64,000 nt of DNA from positions 1-64,000 of the forward strand of contig JAJRXC010000017.1 in the NCBI GenBank assembly GCA_024276495.1, written 5' to 3'. The position numbers and the translations under genes are program-made. The stretch's first letter is position 1. Each line of letters opens with the position of its first letter. The notes below the pieces were generated by a model. It saw only the letters and a list, made by a program, of their open reading frames with translations. It made no database searches and was not told the DNA's origin. The DNA comes from Actinomycetes bacterium (GTDB taxonomy: Bacteria > Actinomycetota > Acidimicrobiia > Acidimicrobiales > Aldehydirespiratoraceae). This document shows positions 62,116 to 64,000 of this stretch, piece by piece.

Positions 62116-62932
62116 GTCGTTGACCCACTCCCCCCGGGATCTGCGGGATCTCCTCGCCCGGTTCGGTCTCGAGCCCCGGCGCGCCCTCGGCCAGAACTTC
62201 GTCGTCGACCCCAACACGGTTCGCCGGATCGCGGGCCTCGCCGAGGTGGGTCGGGGAGACCATGTGGTCGAGATCGGCGCCGGCCTGGGATCGCTCACGC
62301 TGGCCCTGGCCGAGCGCGGCGCGAGCGTCGTCGCCGTCGAGAAGGACCGTGACCTCGTGGCCGCGCTCCGAGAGGTCGTCGCCGCCGACGACGTCCGGGT
62401 CGTCGAAGGCGACGCGCGGGAGCTCGACTGGGACGTGGTGCTGGGGGATCACGACCCGTGGTCGCTCGTGGCCAACCTTCCCTACAACGTGGCGACGCCA
62501 CTCGTCCTCGACCTGCTCCGTGACGTTCCCCGGATCGAGTCGATGCTGGTCATGGTCCAGCGTGAGGCGGGGGAGCGGCTGGCCGCCGGCCCGGGGACCA
62601 AGGCGGTGGGGATCCCCTCGATGCTGGTGGCCTACCACGGACGCGCCCGGGTGGTCGCGCAGGTACCGGCATCGGTGTTTCACCCTCGCCCCCGGGTGGA
62701 GTCGGTGCTTGTGCGCATCGTGCGCCACGATCGGGCGCCCGTCGACACCCCGATCGAGGTGATCGATCCGGTGCTTCGGGCCGCGTTCGGCCAACGACGA
62801 AAGATGCTGCGACGGTCGCTGGCGGGCCGGGTCGATGCCGACGGATTCGAGGTCGCCGACGTGGATCCCCGGGCCCGGCCGGAAACCCTCGATCTCGCCG
62901 CCTGGTCGCGATTGGCCGCTCAGGCCCGTTGA
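62093..62932 (+). CDS. rsmA: 16S rRNA (adenine(1518)/(1519)-N6)-dimethyltransferase RsmA (KsgA)
   Basis: RsmA dimethylates two adjacent adenines in helix 45 of 16S rRNA. Motifs: RRALGQNFVVDPNTVRRI, VVEIGAGLGSLTLALAERGASVVAVEKD, the catalytic LVANLPYNVATPLVL and SVFHPRPRVESVLVRI. The track GTG at 62093 overlaps rpf by 23 bases; TTG at 62120, giving MTHSPRDLRDLLARFGL, fits the family start better and is the main alternative. It converges on the MBL gene with a 13-base overlap. Confidence 0.93.
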   Translation: MSRPRLRESLTHSPRDLRDLLARFGLEPRRALGQNFVVDPNTVRRIAGLAEVGRGDHVVEIGAGLGSLTLALAERGASVVAVEKDRDLVAALREVVAADDVRVVEGDARELDWDVVLGDHDPWSLVANLPYNVATPLVLDLLRDVPRIESMLVMVQREAGERLAAGPGTKAVGIPSMLVAYHGRARVVAQVPASVFHPRPRVESVLVRIVRHDRAPVDTPIEVIDPVLRAAFGQRRKMLRRSLAGRVDADGFEVADVDPRARPETLDLAAWSRLAAQAR

Positions 62933-63876
62933 GAATCCCACAGCTCGGCCATCGCGGCGAACAGCTCCGTCATCGTGGCCGGTGCCCGGTCGGTGTCGAA
63001 CTCCCGATAGCAGGTGTCGACGAGGGTGACGACGCGCTCGGGGTCGCCCCAGTCACTCCACCGGTCGAGGGCGAGGTCGGCAGCGGCGTCGGTGACCGAC
63101 AGGCCGCGATCGAAGCGGTCGCGGCACTCACGATGGCAGTACTCCAGATAGGCGCGAATCTGCGCGAGCCCGGCCAGGTCCGTGACGGGTCCGTGGCCGG
63201 GCACGATCGTCTTCGGCTGCCAGCCCTCGATCACGTCGAGGGCCTCGAGCAGATCGGGGATCGAACCGGCCCAGAGGATCGGGTGGCCTTCGACGAACAG
63301 GATGTCGCCGGTGTAGACGGTGGACCGTTCGGGGACGTGCACGAGAACGTCGCCGGCGGTGTGGGCGGGACCGACCTCGACCAGTTCGACGCGGGTGTCG
63401 CCGACGAACCGATCCATCCGCCCCTCGAAGGTGGTGGTGGGAATCGGACGGTTGATCCCGGTGAAGTCGAAGGAACCGAAGCAGTGGGCGAAGAACTCAC
63501 CGGTGACGCCCATCTTCGGAGCCGCAGCCAACAACGCGAGCATCATCTCCGGGTTCTCCTCGGCCATCTCGGCGGCCGCGGCACGCGACGCGATGACCTC
63601 GGCGTCGACCAGTTCGTTTCCGTTGCAGTGGTCGCCGTTGGCGTGTGTGTTGACGACGGTGGTGATCGTGGCGGCGGGAACGGCGTCGGCGAACGCGTCG
63701 AGCATCGTCTGGGTGAGCGGCAGATCGAACAAGGTGTCGACCAGCAGCGACTCCTCCCCGTCGACGATCAGCCCGGCGTTGCTCCAGCCCCAACCGCCAT
63801 CCGGCTGGATCCAGGCCCAGTTGCCGGCGCCCAGATCGTGAAGTCCGTGGGTGAACGGCCGGGTTCCGAGAGCCAT
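62920..63876 (-). CDS. MBL-fold metallo-hydrolase
   Basis: This metallo-beta-lactamase-fold hydrolase has the metal motif THANGDHCNGNEL (an HxxxDH form), with further ligands in VGPAHTAGDVLVHVP, VYTGDILFVEGHPI and IVPGHGPVTD. The N-terminus GNWAWIQPDGGWGWSNAGLIVDGEESLLVDTL is typical of SoxH/quinoprotein-relay-like MBL proteins. The substrate is unknown. Length is 318 aa. Minus-strand TAGAGT is six bases before the ATG. Confidence 0.88.
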   Translation of the reverse strand: MALGTRPFTHGLHDLGAGNWAWIQPDGGWGWSNAGLIVDGEESLLVDTLFDLPLTQTMLDAFADAVPAATITTVVNTHANGDHCNGNELVDAEVIASRAAAAEMAEENPEMMLALLAAAPKMGVTGEFFAHCFGSFDFTGINRPIPTTTFEGRMDRFVGDTRVELVEVGPAHTAGDVLVHVPERSTVYTGDILFVEGHPILWAGSIPDLLEALDVIEGWQPKTIVPGHGPVTDLAGLAQIRAYLEYCHRECRDRFDRGLSVTDAAADLALDRWSDWGDPERVVTLVDTCYREFDTDRAPATMTELFAAMAELWDSQRA

Positions 63877-63882
63877 CCGCGC

Positions 63883-63888
63883 ACTCTA
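63883..63888 (-). promoter_or_regulatory. Leaderless-type -10 box of the MBL gene
   Basis: Minus-strand TAGAGT is six bases before the ATG at 63876. Confidence 0.5.
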
Positions 63889-63910
63889 GATGACTTCGGT
63901 CGACCCCGAT

Positions 63911-63916
63911 TAGTCT
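63911..63916 (+). promoter_or_regulatory. Leaderless-type -10 box of ispE
   Basis: TAGTCT is six bases before the ispE GTG, 22 bases from the divergent MBL box. Confidence 0.5.
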
Positions 63917-63922
63917 TCGCCG

Positions 63923-64000
63923 GTGATCACGATCTCGGCGCCTGCGAAGCTCACCCTCTCCCTGCGGATCACCGGCCGGCGTGACGACGGGTATCACCTG
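63923..64000 (+). CDS. ispE: 4-diphosphocytidyl-2-C-methyl-D-erythritol kinase IspE (partial, runs off the window)
   Basis: Only the first 26 codons are present and the ORF track omits it. The start ISAPAKLTLSLRITGRRDDG followed by YHL is the GHMP-kinase N-terminus of IspE, the MEP-pathway kinase. The start is GTG six bases after TAGTCT. It follows rsmA in the usual actinobacterial order, apart from the inserted MBL gene, and joins dxr and ispG as the third MEP gene of the window. Confidence 0.9.
   Translation, partial: MITISAPAKLTLSLRITGRRDDGYHL

Noticed and set aside
1-64000. CRISPR arrays, tRNA or rRNA genes, insertion sequences, prophage
   Set aside because: No regularly spaced repeats, no tRNA-like cloverleaf next to genes, and no transposase or phage protein was found. 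xerC is the housekeeping recombinase, not an integrase with attachment sites.

Overview
The window reads as a continuous piece of chromosome from a high-GC actinobacterium. Supporting signs are a WhiG/FliA-type sigma factor beside rpsB, an Rpf-type muralytic protein beside rsmA and ispE, a DesA-type acyl-ACP desaturase, the tiny actinobacterial ribosomal protein bL37, the MEP isoprenoid pathway, and long low-complexity tails on rpsB, nusA and infB. A class such as Acidimicrobiia is a reasonable guess from the overall gene style, but that is inference. No rRNA, tRNA, CRISPR array, insertion sequence, phage gene or plasmid gene was seen. Coding density is very high; no gap between genes exceeds about 160 bases.

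Layout. 0-5.6 kb: protein targeting and ribosome genes (ftsY, ffh, rpsP, khpA, rimM, trmD, rplS) and yraN. 5.6-10.8 kb: a small divergent cassette (tiny membrane protein and zinc-ribbon protein versus a cytochrome c lipoprotein), then DNA processing and sigma genes (comM, dprA, xerC, whiG). 10.8-20.5 kb: a degenerate M23 protein, rpsB-tsf-pyrH-frr-cdsA, then dxr-rseP-ispG. 20.5-28.1 kb: rimP-nusA-rnpM-infB-ylxP-rbfA-truB and ribF, a classical translation/transcription operon. 28.1-53.9 kb is mostly minus-strand metabolism: metallophosphoesterase, aminopeptidase N, a plus-strand island (small protein, PfkB kinase, TetR, diiron protein, crotonase), then uracil phosphoribosyltransferase, an M16 protease, adenosine deaminase, a PhyH dioxygenase, a complete BmpA-type nucleoside ABC importer, a queuosine-salvage-type protein, an ADP-forming acyl-CoA synthetase pair, a DCC protein, bL37 and a PHP/PolX-like protein. 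53.9-64 kb: ychF, desA, DUF192, rsmI, rmuC, metG, tatD, rpf, rsmA, an MBL hydrolase and the start of ispE.

How the genes work together. The left 28 kb makes and matures ribosomes, targets proteins to the membrane and starts lipid and isoprenoid synthesis. The 37.5-48.3 kb block looks like nucleoside uptake plus purine and pyrimidine salvage. The right end repeats the actinobacterial order metG-tatD-rpf-rsmA-ispE.

Main observations. (1) infB, an essential gene, has an in-frame TAG directly after its G5 motif, although TAG is an ordinary stop elsewhere in the window. (2) A crotonase gene has a one-base frameshift in an A-run. (3) yraN, comM and rmuC, all DNA-processing genes, share a TGTCA-like box with exactly the spacing of the actinobacterial RecA-NDp (PafBC) damage promoter. 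(4) At least 22 genes have a TAnnnT box 6-10 bases before the start codon, mostly TAGNNT, suggesting widespread leaderless transcription. (5) A near-perfect 23-bp-arm palindrome lies between ftsY and ffh. (6) Two genes (rnpM, rpf) seem to need CTG start codons. (7) bL37 is present but absent from the ORF track.
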